Assembly: GCF_007856155.1 (NCBI RefSeq)
Contig: NZ_CP042266.1
Location: 2,604,001 to 2,668,000, forward strand
From: Streptomyces qinzhouensis
GTDB taxonomy: Bacteria > Actinomycetota > Actinomycetes > Streptomycetales > Streptomycetaceae
Length of the DNA: 64,000 nt
Direction of reading: 5' to 3'
The notes under the pieces were generated by a model. The model had not been told where the DNA came from, made no database searches, and saw only the letters and a program-made list of their open reading frames with translations. The translations under genes and the position numbers were made by a program. Positions 53,384-60,315 of the stretch are shown here, in pieces (within the stretch, counting starts at the first letter, position 1; each line of letters begins with the position of its first letter).

Positions 53384-54688
53384 TCAGTTGGCGGCCGAGA
53401 ACGCGGCGTCCATCTTCTTGGCGGCGTCGTCCGCGGCCGTGCCGACGTTCTTCTTGCCGCTGACGATCTCCTGGAACATCGTGGGCAGGACCGTGGAGGC
53501 GTCGATCTGGCCCCAGGCCGAGGAGGCCGGGACGAACTTGGCGCCGGAGGCGAGGGTGTCGACGAACGGCTTGACGAAGGGCTGCTTGGCGGCCACCTCG
53601 TTGCGGACGTCGGTGTAGGTGGGCAGGAAGCCCATGGCGTCGAAGAGCTTGCGCTGGATGTTCTTGTCCGCGAAGGACTTCATCAGGTCGACCGCGAGGG
53701 TGCGGTGGGAGCTGCTCTTGAGGACGCCGATGTTGTTGCCGCCCGCGAAGGCGGGGGCGATCTCGCCGGACTTGATGCCGGGCAGCGGAACGACCGCGTA
53801 CTTGCCCTTGACGGAGCCCGCCTCGACGGCCGCGTGACTGAAGTCGCCGCCGATGGCCATGGCGGCGGTGCCGGAGGCGAAGGCGGTGACGGTGGCGTTG
53901 CCGCCCATCGTCGCGCACTTGGCGGCGGGACAGTTGTCGTCGCCGAAGAGGGAGGTGTAGGCCGTGATGCCCTTCTGCGCCTCGGGGCTGTTGATGGCGG
54001 CCTTGTACTTCCCGCCGCTCTCGGTGGCTATCTCGCCGCCGTTGGACCAGATGAACGGCATCGCGCCGTAGAGGTAGGTGCCGCCGACGGCGAGCCCGTA
54101 CAGATTCGGCTTGGCCTTGCGGATCTGCTTGGCCGTGGCGATCAGCTCCGCCTGGCTGGTGGGCGGCTTGAGGCCCAGCTCCTTGAAGACGTCCGTGCGG
54201 TAGTAGAGGGCGCGGACACCGACGAAGAAGGGGGCGCCGTAGACCTTGCCGCCGACCGTGACGGACTGCTTGGCCGTCGGGTCGGTGTCCTTGGCGTCCG
54301 CCCAGTCGCCGAATTCCTTGGTCACATCGGCGAGCCCGCCGTCCTTGACGTAACCGGCGGTGTCGGTGTTGCCGTACTCGATCACGTCGGGCGCGCTCTT
54401 CGGGTCGTTGAAGGCCGCCTTGATGCGCTGGGCACGGGTCTCGACCGGGATGTACTCGACCTCGACCTTGGTGTCCTTGTGCTTCTTGGTGAAGCCGGCG
54501 ATCGCCTCGTCGACGATCTTCTTCTTGGGGTCGTTGTTGACCTCCTGGAAGAGCCAGACCCGCAGCGTGCCGGACTTCTCGTCCTTCGACGAGCTGTTGT
54601 CGGAGGTCTGGGGCGCGCAGGCGGTGGCGGTGAGGCCGGCGAGGACGAAAGCGGTGACCGGTACGGCGATGCGGGAGCGGAGCTTCAT
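53384..54688 (-). CDS. Extracellular sugar-binding lipoprotein of an ABC importer
   Basis: A 434-residue family-1 solute-binding protein. The signal sequence ends in a lipobox-like LTATAC, giving a lipid-modified Cys. Typical features follow: TLRVWLFQEVNNDP, FTKKHKDTKVEVEYIPVE, PDVIEYGNTDTAGYVKDGGLADVT and LYYRTDVFKELGLKPPTS. It heads the binding protein - permease - permease - hexosaminidase operon. The ATG at 54688 follows GAGGGACC. The likely ligand is chitobiose or a related GlcNAc oligosaccharide; this is inferred from context. Confidence 0.93.
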   Translation of the reverse strand: MKLRSRIAVPVTAFVLAGLTATACAPQTSDNSSSKDEKSGTLRVWLFQEVNNDPKKKIVDEAIAGFTKKHKDTKVEVEYIPVETRAQRIKAAFNDPKSAPDVIEYGNTDTAGYVKDGGLADVTKEFGDWADAKDTDPTAKQSVTVGGKVYGAPFFVGVRALYYRTDVFKELGLKPPTSQAELIATAKQIRKAKPNLYGLAVGGTYLYGAMPFIWSNGGEIATESGGKYKAAINSPEAQKGITAYTSLFGDDNCPAAKCATMGGNATVTAFASGTAAMAIGGDFSHAAVEAGSVKGKYAVVPLPGIKSGEIAPAFAGGNNIGVLKSSSHRTLAVDLMKSFADKNIQRKLFDAMGFLPTYTDVRNEVAAKQPFVKPFVDTLASGAKFVPASSAWGQIDASTVLPTMFQEIVSGKKNVGTAADDAAKKMDAAFSAAN

Positions 54689-54715
54689 TGGCGGTCCCTC
54701 GGAGAGAGTGCGAAG

Positions 54716-54738
54716 CGCGTTGCGACATATGCAACGCG
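54716..54738. promoter_or_regulatory. Palindrome in the leader of the sugar operon, LacI-type operator candidate
   Basis: CGCGTTGC (54716-54723), a 7-bp centre, then GCAACGCG (54731-54738): perfect 8-bp arms. It lies about 20-40 nt downstream of the predicted transcription start and 28 nt upstream of the ATG. A repressor bound there would block elongation. The cognate regulator is not in this window. Confidence 0.5.
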
Positions 54739-54763
54739 TGTTTCGTGCTGCACAACACCGAGG

Positions 54764-54792
54764 AACATAGAACGGCTCAAACGCATCGACAA
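54764..54792 (-). promoter_or_regulatory. Predicted promoter of the sugar importer operon
   Basis: On the minus strand, TTGTCG (54792-54787) and TATGTT (54769-54764) are separated by exactly 17 bp, a good housekeeping-sigma arrangement. Transcription would start near 54757, about 70 nt before the binding-protein ATG. The -35 box directly abuts the dre-like operator. Confidence 0.6.
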
Positions 54793-54807
54793 GTGGTCTC
54801 AACCACT
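54792..54807. promoter_or_regulatory. dre-like DasR operator
   Basis: AGTGGTCTCAACCACT matches the dre consensus A(G/C)TGGTCTAGACCA(G/C)T at 14 of 16 positions, with perfect 6-bp outer arms. DasR is the GlcNAc-responsive GntR repressor of Streptomyces. The site overlaps the last base of the -35 box of the sugar importer promoter, a repressing position, and the operon encodes a hexosaminidase, so the match is functionally coherent. Confidence 0.75.
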
Positions 54808-54867
54808 CTGTGACCGGGCGAAGCATCCTGTGCAACGGGCGACAAAAAGCCCGGAAGGCAGCAAAAA

Positions 54868-54906
54868 CGGCCCTGGGGGCGCGCTGCTCGCGCGCCCCCA
54901 GGGCCG
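54868..54906 (-). terminator. Intrinsic terminator of the DUF3039 gene
   Basis: Perfect 16-bp arms (54868-54883 and 54891-54906) with a 7-nt loop are followed on the minus strand by TTTTT (54867-54863). It stands about 130 nt after the DUF3039 stop and upstream of the sugar operon promoter, insulating the two. Confidence 0.9.
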
Positions 54907-55033
54907 TAAAAGATCGTCGCCGCCGGGGCGGAACCGGTTGCCGCCGGACCGAAAGGGCCCCGACTACGTGCTGATCATGGCCGGATTCCGACCATGACCA
55001 ACCCGGGTGCCCGGGCGGCTCTCCGCCGTCGGG

Positions 55034-55315
55034 CTACTTCTTGTCCTTGCCGCCCTTGTCGCCGCCGGGCCCCATGGAGTCGTAGATCTCCTTGCAAAGG
55101 GGACAGACCGGGTACTTCTTGGGGTCGCGCCCCGGCACCCAGACCTTTCCGCACAGCGCCACCACGGGAGTGCCGTCGAGGGCACTCGCCATGATCTTGT
55201 CCTTCTGGACGTAGTGGGCGAAGCGCTCGTGATCGCCGTCGCCGTGCGACACCTGCGGCGTCGGCTCTACGAGGGTTCCGGTCCCTGTCCCGTGCCCGGG
55301 CTCAAGAGTGCTCAT
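55034..55315 (-). CDS. DUF3039-type small protein with CxxC
   Basis: A 93-residue actinobacterial protein. The conserved part is HERFAHYVQKDKIMASALDGTPVVALCGKVWVPGRDPKKYPVCPLCKEIYD, with C55 plus C71-P-L-C74 as a possible zinc site. A Gly/Lys tail follows. This fits the DUF3039 family, widespread in actinobacteria, whose function is unknown to me. GGAG precedes the ATG at 55315. It is about 100 bp downstream of the YqgE-like gene on the same strand and ends at a strong terminator. Confidence 0.88.
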   Translation of the reverse strand: MSTLEPGHGTGTGTLVEPTPQVSHGDGDHERFAHYVQKDKIMASALDGTPVVALCGKVWVPGRDPKKYPVCPLCKEIYDSMGPGGDKGGKDKK

Positions 55316-55412
55316 GAACTCCAAGGGTACCCGGGCCCCGGACGCGGGAAGCGCCATCCGCCGAGGCGGGCGGAGTACCCGGAGCGCGGTACGGCCGGAC
55401 CCGGCCGTACCG

Positions 55413-55973
55413 TCAGTTGAGGGAGGGGTCGTCCGGGTAGGTCGCGAACATCGCCAGCTCGCTGCGCTGCCGTCGCAGCACCGCCCGCCACAGCCGCTCC
55501 GGGCGCGGCGAGGACACATCGCCCGGTTCGGACTCCACCACGTACCAGGCGCCCTCCGCCAGTTCGGTCTCCAACTGGCCGGGGCCCCAGCCCGCGTACC
55601 CGGCGAAGATCCGCAGCGAGCCGAGCGCCGCGCCGACCAGCTCCGGCGGCGTCTCCAGATCGACCAGCCCGATGGCCCCGTACACCCGGCGCCAGCCGAG
55701 CGGGCCCTCCTCGCCGGGGATGACGGCGACCCCGAGCGCGGCGTCGAGGGAGACCGGGCCGCCCTGGAACACCACTCCGGGCTCCCCGGCGAGCGCCTCC
55801 CACGGCCGGAGGACGTCGCCGACACCGACGGACGTGGGCCGGTTGAGGACCACGCCGAGGGAACCCTCCTCGTCGTGGTCGAGCAGCAGAACGACCGCTC
55901 GGTCGAAGTTCGGGTCCGCGAGCGCGGGGGTGGCGACGAGCAGTCGCCCGGTGAGCGAGGACACCTCGGTCAT
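55413..55973 (-). CDS. YqgE/AlgH (DUF179) family protein
   Basis: A 186-residue protein of the YqgE/AlgH family. Signatures are LTGRLLVATPALADPNFDRAVVLLLDHDEEGSLGVVLNRP, FQGGPVSLDAALGVAV and RIFAGYAGWGPGQLETELAEGAWYVVESEP. Length is standard. The molecular function is undefined; AlgH was named for an effect on alginate in Pseudomonas. It is divergent from murA, 195 bp away. The ATG at 55973 is the first before the conserved region. Confidence 0.93.
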   Translation of the reverse strand: MTEVSSLTGRLLVATPALADPNFDRAVVLLLDHDEEGSLGVVLNRPTSVGVGDVLRPWEALAGEPGVVFQGGPVSLDAALGVAVIPGEEGPLGWRRVYGAIGLVDLETPPELVGAALGSLRIFAGYAGWGPGQLETELAEGAWYVVESEPGDVSSPRPERLWRAVLRRQRSELAMFATYPDDPSLN

Positions 55974-56167
55974 GCGGGCAATGATCCCGCATCGGGGCGC
56001 TCGGCGGGACCCGGCCCCGGCCGTGACACTCCGCAGGGACCGGCGTACCGAGGGTGCTGTACCCGAATCATGACCTCTCCGGCCCTCCCCGCCCTGACCG
56101 GTCACGGCCCATGGCCCCTTACCCTTTTCTCTGGCCCCCTGCCCGACCACTCCGGAACGCGAGATTC

Positions 56168-57511
56168 ATGACCGGCACAGACGATGTACTGCTTGTCCAC
56201 GGCGGAACCCCGCTGGAGGGCGAGATCCGCGTCCGCGGCGCCAAGAACCTGGTGCCGAAGGCGATGGTCGCCGCTCTTCTCGGCAGTGAACCGAGCAGAC
56301 TGCGCAATGTGCCCGACATCCGTGATGTGCGGGTGGTGCGGGGGCTGCTCCAGCTGCACGGGGTCACCGTCCGCCCCGGCGAGGAGCCGGGTGAACTGAT
56401 CCTCGACCCGACGCACGTGGAGTCCGCGAACGTCGCCGACATCGACGCGCACGCGGGTTCGTCCCGGATCCCGATCCTCTTCTGCGGACCGCTGCTGCAC
56501 CGGCTGGGCCACGCCTTCATCCCCGGCCTCGGCGGCTGTGACATCGGCGGCCGGCCGATCGACTTCCACTTCGATGTGCTCCGCCAGTTCGGCGCGAAGA
56601 TCGAGAGGCGGGACGGCGGCCAGTATCTGGAGGCCCCGCAGCGGCTGCGCGGCTGCAAGATCCGGCTGCCGTACCCGTCGGTGGGCTCCACCGAGCAGGT
56701 GCTGCTGACCGCGGTGCTCGCCGAGGGCGTCACCGAACTGTCCAACGCCGCGGTCGAGCCCGAGATCGAGGACCTGATCTGCGTACTGCAGAAAATGGGC
56801 GCCATCATCTCGATGGACACCGACCGCACGATCCGGATCACCGGTGTGGACCGGCTCTCCGGCTACACCCACCGGGCGCTGTCGGACCGTCTGGAGGCCG
56901 CGTCCTGGGCGTCCGCCGCGCTGGCGACCGAGGGCAACATCTATGTCCGCGGCGCGCAGCAGCGGTCGATGATGACCTTCCTCAACACCTACCGCAAGGT
57001 GGGCGGCGCGTTCGAGATCGACGACGAGGGCATCCGCTTCTGGCATCCGGGCGGCTCCCTCAACGCGATCCACCTGGAGACGGACGTCCACCCCGGTTTC
57101 CAGACCGACTGGCAGCAGCCGCTGGTGGTGGCCCTCACCCAGGCGTCCGGGCTCTCCATCGTCCACGAGACGGTTTACGAGTCCCGGCTCGGCTTCACCT
57201 CCGCGCTCAACCAGATGGGCGCCCACATCCAGTTGTACCGCGAGTGCCTCGGCGGCTCCGACTGCCGCTTCGGCCAGCGGAACTTCCTGCACTCGGCCGT
57301 CGTTTCGGGCCCCACCAAGCTTCAGGGCGCGGATCTGGTCATCCCCGACCTGCGGGGCGGTTTCTCGTATCTGATCGCCGCGCTGGCGGCCCAGGGCACG
57401 TCCCGGGTGCACGGCATCGACCTGATCAACCGCGGCTACGAGAACTTCATGTCGAAGCTCGGCGATCTGGGCGCGAAGGTGGAACTGCCCAAGTCCGGTT
57501 CGCTTCTGTAA
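56168..57511 (+). CDS. murA: UDP-N-acetylglucosamine 1-carboxyvinyltransferase
   Basis: A 447-residue enzyme of the first committed step of peptidoglycan synthesis: enolpyruvyl transfer from PEP to UDP-GlcNAc. K26-N27 (RGAKNLVPK) matches the essential Lys-Asn pair. C124 in GLGGCDIGGRPIDFHF is the fosfomycin-reactive cysteine, so the target residue is Cys rather than Asp. QQRSMMTFLNTYRKVGG and DLRGGFSYLIAALAAQG are further family segments. It is monocistronic, with a terminator 20 bp downstream. Streptomyces often has a second murA paralogue; this copy looks fully functional. Confidence 0.95.
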   Translation: MTGTDDVLLVHGGTPLEGEIRVRGAKNLVPKAMVAALLGSEPSRLRNVPDIRDVRVVRGLLQLHGVTVRPGEEPGELILDPTHVESANVADIDAHAGSSRIPILFCGPLLHRLGHAFIPGLGGCDIGGRPIDFHFDVLRQFGAKIERRDGGQYLEAPQRLRGCKIRLPYPSVGSTEQVLLTAVLAEGVTELSNAAVEPEIEDLICVLQKMGAIISMDTDRTIRITGVDRLSGYTHRALSDRLEAASWASAALATEGNIYVRGAQQRSMMTFLNTYRKVGGAFEIDDEGIRFWHPGGSLNAIHLETDVHPGFQTDWQQPLVVALTQASGLSIVHETVYESRLGFTSALNQMGAHIQLYRECLGGSDCRFGQRNFLHSAVVSGPTKLQGADLVIPDLRGGFSYLIAALAAQGTSRVHGIDLINRGYENFMSKLGDLGAKVELPKSGSLL

Positions 57512-57531
57512 TCCCGTCGGACAGGCCCTCG

Positions 57532-57570
57532 GGGCCGGGGCGCTCCTCCCGTGGAGGCCCCGGCCCTTTC
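57532..57570 (+). terminator. murA terminator
   Basis: GGGCCGGGGC (57532-57541) and its complement (57557-57566) form a perfect 10-bp stem, with inner CTCC/GGAG pairing in the loop. TTTCT follows. It begins 20 bp after the murA stop. Confidence 0.85.
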
Positions 57571-57591
57571 TGTACGGCCGCCCCGCGGACG

Positions 57592-57633
57592 CCTCCGTAC
57601 GGGCGTACGGGCACCCGCACGGCCGTACGGAGG
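57592..57633. other. Additional perfect hairpin between murA and the HU gene
   Basis: CCTCCGTACGG (57592-57602) and its exact complement (57623-57633) give an 11-bp stem with a 20-nt loop that itself repeats CGTACGG. It lies between the two converging terminators and probably reinforces termination. Confidence 0.5.
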
Positions 57634-57670
57634 ACCCGGGCGGGCGGTACGCGGGACGCGGGTACGCGAA

Positions 57671-57700
57671 AGGGCGGTCACCAGGCCTGGTGACCGCCCT
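57671..57700 (-). terminator. Terminator of the HU gene
   Basis: The 30 bases are a perfect palindrome (AGGGCGGTCACCAGG and its complement, without spacer). On the minus strand TTTCG follows. It starts about 30 nt beyond the HU stop codon. Confidence 0.8.
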
Positions 57701-57731
57701 CGACGCCGTTCGGGCCGTTCGGCCGGAAGGG

Positions 57732-58013
57732 TTACTTGCCCTTGGCGGCTTCCTTCAGCTTCGAGCCCGCCGAGACCTTCACGCTGTAGCCCGCGGGGAT
57801 CTGGATCGGGTCACCCGTCTGCGGGTTACGCGCGGTGCGAGCGGCACGGTGGGTGCGCTCGAAGGTCAGGAAGCCGGGGATGGTGACCTTCTCGTCGCCC
57901 TTGGCGACGACCTCACCGACGGTCTCGGCGAGGGCGGCCAGCACGGCGTCGGCGTCCTTGCGGGTCACCTCGGCGCGGTCGGCCAGCGCGGCCACCAGCT
58001 CACTGCGGTTCAT
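57732..58013 (-). CDS. hupA: Histone-like DNA-binding protein HU
   Basis: A 93-residue HU protein, a nucleoid-associated dimer that bends DNA. The sequence MNRSELVAALADRAEVTRKDADAVLAALAETV, GFLTFERTHRAARTARNPQTGDPIQIPAG and KVSAGSKLKEA is canonical, including the beta-arm Pro-containing RNPQTG. It lacks the long Lys-rich tail of the second Streptomyces HU (HupS), so it is the HupA type. GGGAG precedes the ATG at 58013. It is monocistronic. Confidence 0.95.
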   Translation of the reverse strand: MNRSELVAALADRAEVTRKDADAVLAALAETVGEVVAKGDEKVTIPGFLTFERTHRAARTARNPQTGDPIQIPAGYSVKVSAGSKLKEAAKGK

Positions 58014-58356
58014 GTTCTTACTCCCGTGTTTCTTTTGCCTGTGAGGCGTGAGATCGAAGCCGATGCTGCCAGGGCCCTCTGACAGTCCACCGGTCAGGGG
58101 GTCCGTCAGCGGGCCCCGCCCTGTCCGGTGGAATCTCCCCAGGGACGCGGGTCCTCGGAGCAGCATCCTGCCTCCACCAATGGCGGGAACGCCAATCCGG
58201 CACCCTCCTGGATCACACGAAAAGCGCCACCGACCCGCCGTGGTGACGTTGTGTCGACACGGCGGGGACGCAACGCAGCCGCGCGGGCCCATGCTTCCGG
58301 CCACCCTAGATCGGGGGCGGGCGCGCCGCATTCCGCGACGCGCCGAAGACCCGAGG
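58014..58356. other. HU upstream region with small palindromes
   Basis: About 340 bp with no gene. It contains GTGTCGACAC (58251-58260, a perfect 10-bp palindrome) and TGGCG-GGAA-CGCCA (58181-58194). No convincing -35/-10 pair could be singled out for hupA. The right end lies downstream of the malic enzyme gene; no terminator hairpin stands out there. Confidence 0.35.
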
Positions 58357-59790
58357 TCAGACGGGGGTGGCGGCCGTCACATCGGCGGCCGCGGCCTTCG
58401 CGGCGGTCCGCACGGCGCCGGCGACGGCACCCGCGACCTTGTCGTTGAAGACCGAAGGAATGATGTAGTTCGGGTTGAGCTCGTCCTCGGTGACGACATC
58501 CGCGAGGGCGGCCGCCGCGGCGAGCATCATCTCGGTGTTGACGGTCCGGGACTGGGCGTCCAGGAGGCCGCGGAAGACGCCCGGGAAGACCAGCACATTG
58601 TTGATCTGGTTGGGGAAGTCGGAGCGGCCGGTGGCCACGACGGCGGCCGTACGGCGGGCGACCGCGGGGTCGACCTCCGGGTCCGGGTTCGCGAGCGCGA
58701 ACACGATGGCGTCGTCGGCCATCGCGGAGACGTCCTCGGCACCGAGCAGATTGGGCGCGGAGACGCCGATGAAGACGTCGGCGCCGACCACGGCCTCCTT
58801 GAGGGTGCCGGTGGCGCCCTCGGGGTTGGTGTTGTCGGCGATCCAGCGGAGCGCGGAGCCCGGCGCGGCGTCGACCAGGTCATGGCGGTCGGCGTGGACC
58901 ACACCGTGGATATCGGCGACGACGGCGTGCTTGACCCCGGCGGCGATCAGCAGCTTCAGGATGGCCGTACCGGCCGCGCCGGCACCGGACATGACGACCC
59001 GTACGTCCGAGACGGCCTTGCCGACCACCCGCAGCGCGTTGGTGAGCGCGGCGAGCACCACGATGGCGGTGCCGTGCTGGTCGTCGTGGAAGACCGGGAT
59101 GTCGAGGGCCTCGCGCAGCCGGGCCTCGATCTCGAAGCAGCGGGGGGCGGAGATGTCCTCCAGGTTGATCCCGGCGAAGCCGGGCGCGATCGCCTTGACG
59201 ATCGCCACGATCTCGTCGGTGTCCTGGGTGTCGAGGCAGAGCGGCCAGGCGTCGATCCCGGCGAACCGCTTGAAGAGGGCGGCCTTGCCCTCCATGACCG
59301 GCAGGGCGGCCTTGGGGCCGATATTGCCGAGGCCGAGCACGGCGGAGCCGTCGGTGACCACGGCGACCGAGTTCCGCTTGATGGTGAGGCGGCGGGCGTC
59401 CTCGGGGTTCTCGGCGATGGCCATGCAGACCCGGGCGACGCCGGGGGTGTAGATCATCGAGAGGTCGTCGCGGTTCCGGATCGGATGCTTGGACTGCATC
59501 TCGATCTTGCCGCCGAGGTGCATCAGGAAGGTCCGGTCGGACACCTTCCCGAGGATGACGCCCTCGATGGACCGCAGGCCCTCGACGATCTCGTCGGCGT
59601 GCGCGGTGGACGAGGCCGCGATCGTGACGTCGATCCGCAGCTTCTCGTGCCCGGAGGCGGTGACATCGAGACCGGTGACGGAGCCACCGGAGGATTCCAC
59701 GGCCGTGGTGAGCTGGGAGACCGCGGTTCCGCTCGCGGGCACCTCCAGCCGGACCGTCATCGAGTACGAGACGCTTGGCGCCGTTGCCAT
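58357..59790 (-). CDS. NAD(P)-dependent malic enzyme with N-terminal ACT-like domain
   Basis: A 477-residue enzyme that decarboxylates malate to pyruvate. Residues about 8-85 (VSYSMTVRLEVPASGTAVSQLTTAVESSGG ... IDVTIAASS) resemble an ACT regulatory domain. The catalytic core has the Tyr in SMIYTPGVARVC, the Lys region EGKAALFKRFAG, the metal-binding INLEDISAPRCFEIE and FHDDQHGTAIVVLAAL, and the nucleotide loop VMSGAGAAGTAI. The ACT domain suggests amino-acid control. The promoter region carries a strong palindrome. GAGGAATCC precedes the ATG. Confidence 0.94.
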   Translation of the reverse strand: MATAPSVSYSMTVRLEVPASGTAVSQLTTAVESSGGSVTGLDVTASGHEKLRIDVTIAASSTAHADEIVEGLRSIEGVILGKVSDRTFLMHLGGKIEMQSKHPIRNRDDLSMIYTPGVARVCMAIAENPEDARRLTIKRNSVAVVTDGSAVLGLGNIGPKAALPVMEGKAALFKRFAGIDAWPLCLDTQDTDEIVAIVKAIAPGFAGINLEDISAPRCFEIEARLREALDIPVFHDDQHGTAIVVLAALTNALRVVGKAVSDVRVVMSGAGAAGTAILKLLIAAGVKHAVVADIHGVVHADRHDLVDAAPGSALRWIADNTNPEGATGTLKEAVVGADVFIGVSAPNLLGAEDVSAMADDAIVFALANPDPEVDPAVARRTAAVVATGRSDFPNQINNVLVFPGVFRGLLDAQSRTVNTEMMLAAAAALADVVTEDELNPNYIIPSVFNDKVAGAVAGAVRTAAKAAAADVTAATPV

Positions 59791-59884
59791 GGCCGGATTC
59801 CTCTGCTTTCCCTAGCTCTGTCGCTCCACCGCCGGGGTCGCGTACAGGACGCTGGCCTCGGCGGCGCTCTCCGATGGTCGCACC

Positions 59885-59903
59885 TACCTGCCAGTAGCAG
59901 GTA
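59885..59903. promoter_or_regulatory. Palindromic operator candidate upstream of the malic enzyme gene
   Basis: TACCTGC (59885-59891), CAGTA, GCAGGTA (59897-59903): perfect 7-bp arms. It lies about 95 nt upstream of the malic enzyme ATG, next to a possible promoter reading TTTTCC-N17-TATTAC on the minus strand; the TATTAC overlaps the palindrome's right arm. A repressor site is inferred. Confidence 0.55.
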
Positions 59904-60016
59904 ATAGTGGTCGTATTGTTTCTGGAAAATGACTTCCACCATGCGAGATCTTGCTTACGGTACGGAAGTCCGCGACTGTACGGCGGCCGGGGCACCGGCC
60001 CCGCCCCGGTAAACGC

Positions 60017-60165
60017 GATCAGGTCCGCGCCCCGAAGGGACGCGGACCTGATCCGATGGATTAGCAGCACCGACCCGCCATGCTCGCCTCGCGGCAAGTG
60101 GTCGCTCTGAGCGACGAAGGTTGGGCCCGGGGGCTTGGATCGAGCCGGTGCCACCCCAAGGCTAA
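60017..60165 (-). ncRNA. Possible structured small RNA between the malic enzyme and HelD-like genes
   Basis: A non-coding stretch can fold into several helices: 60061-60065 with 60161-60165, 60067-60072 with 60146-60151, hairpin 60101-60106/60110-60115, and 60132-60135 with 60143-60146. Next to it is a perfect 13-bp hairpin (60017-60029/60041-60053) followed on the minus strand by GCGTTTACC, terminator-like. I recall an sRNA being reported in the syntenic S. coelicolor gap, but cannot verify it. Strand is uncertain. The rest of the 525-bp gap holds the malic enzyme promoter and GGAC microrepeats near 60294. Confidence 0.4.
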
Positions 60166-60315
60166 CAAACTGTTCCCGGTTCGCAGCCGGGTCGCCCCGG
60201 ACGATCCACCGACCGGGGTAACGGAGTTCCCGGACCGTCCCGGAACGGAGTTCCCGGGCCGCCCCGGCCGGACCCGCCGGGCCGGGACGAACGGACGGAC
60301 GGACGGACGAACGCG

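Noticed and set aside
60061..60165. c-di-AMP (ydaO), SAM, cobalamin, TPP or manganese riboswitch
   Set aside because: The conserved core sequences of these classes as I remember them are not present, and the element is not clearly placed ahead of a fitting gene.
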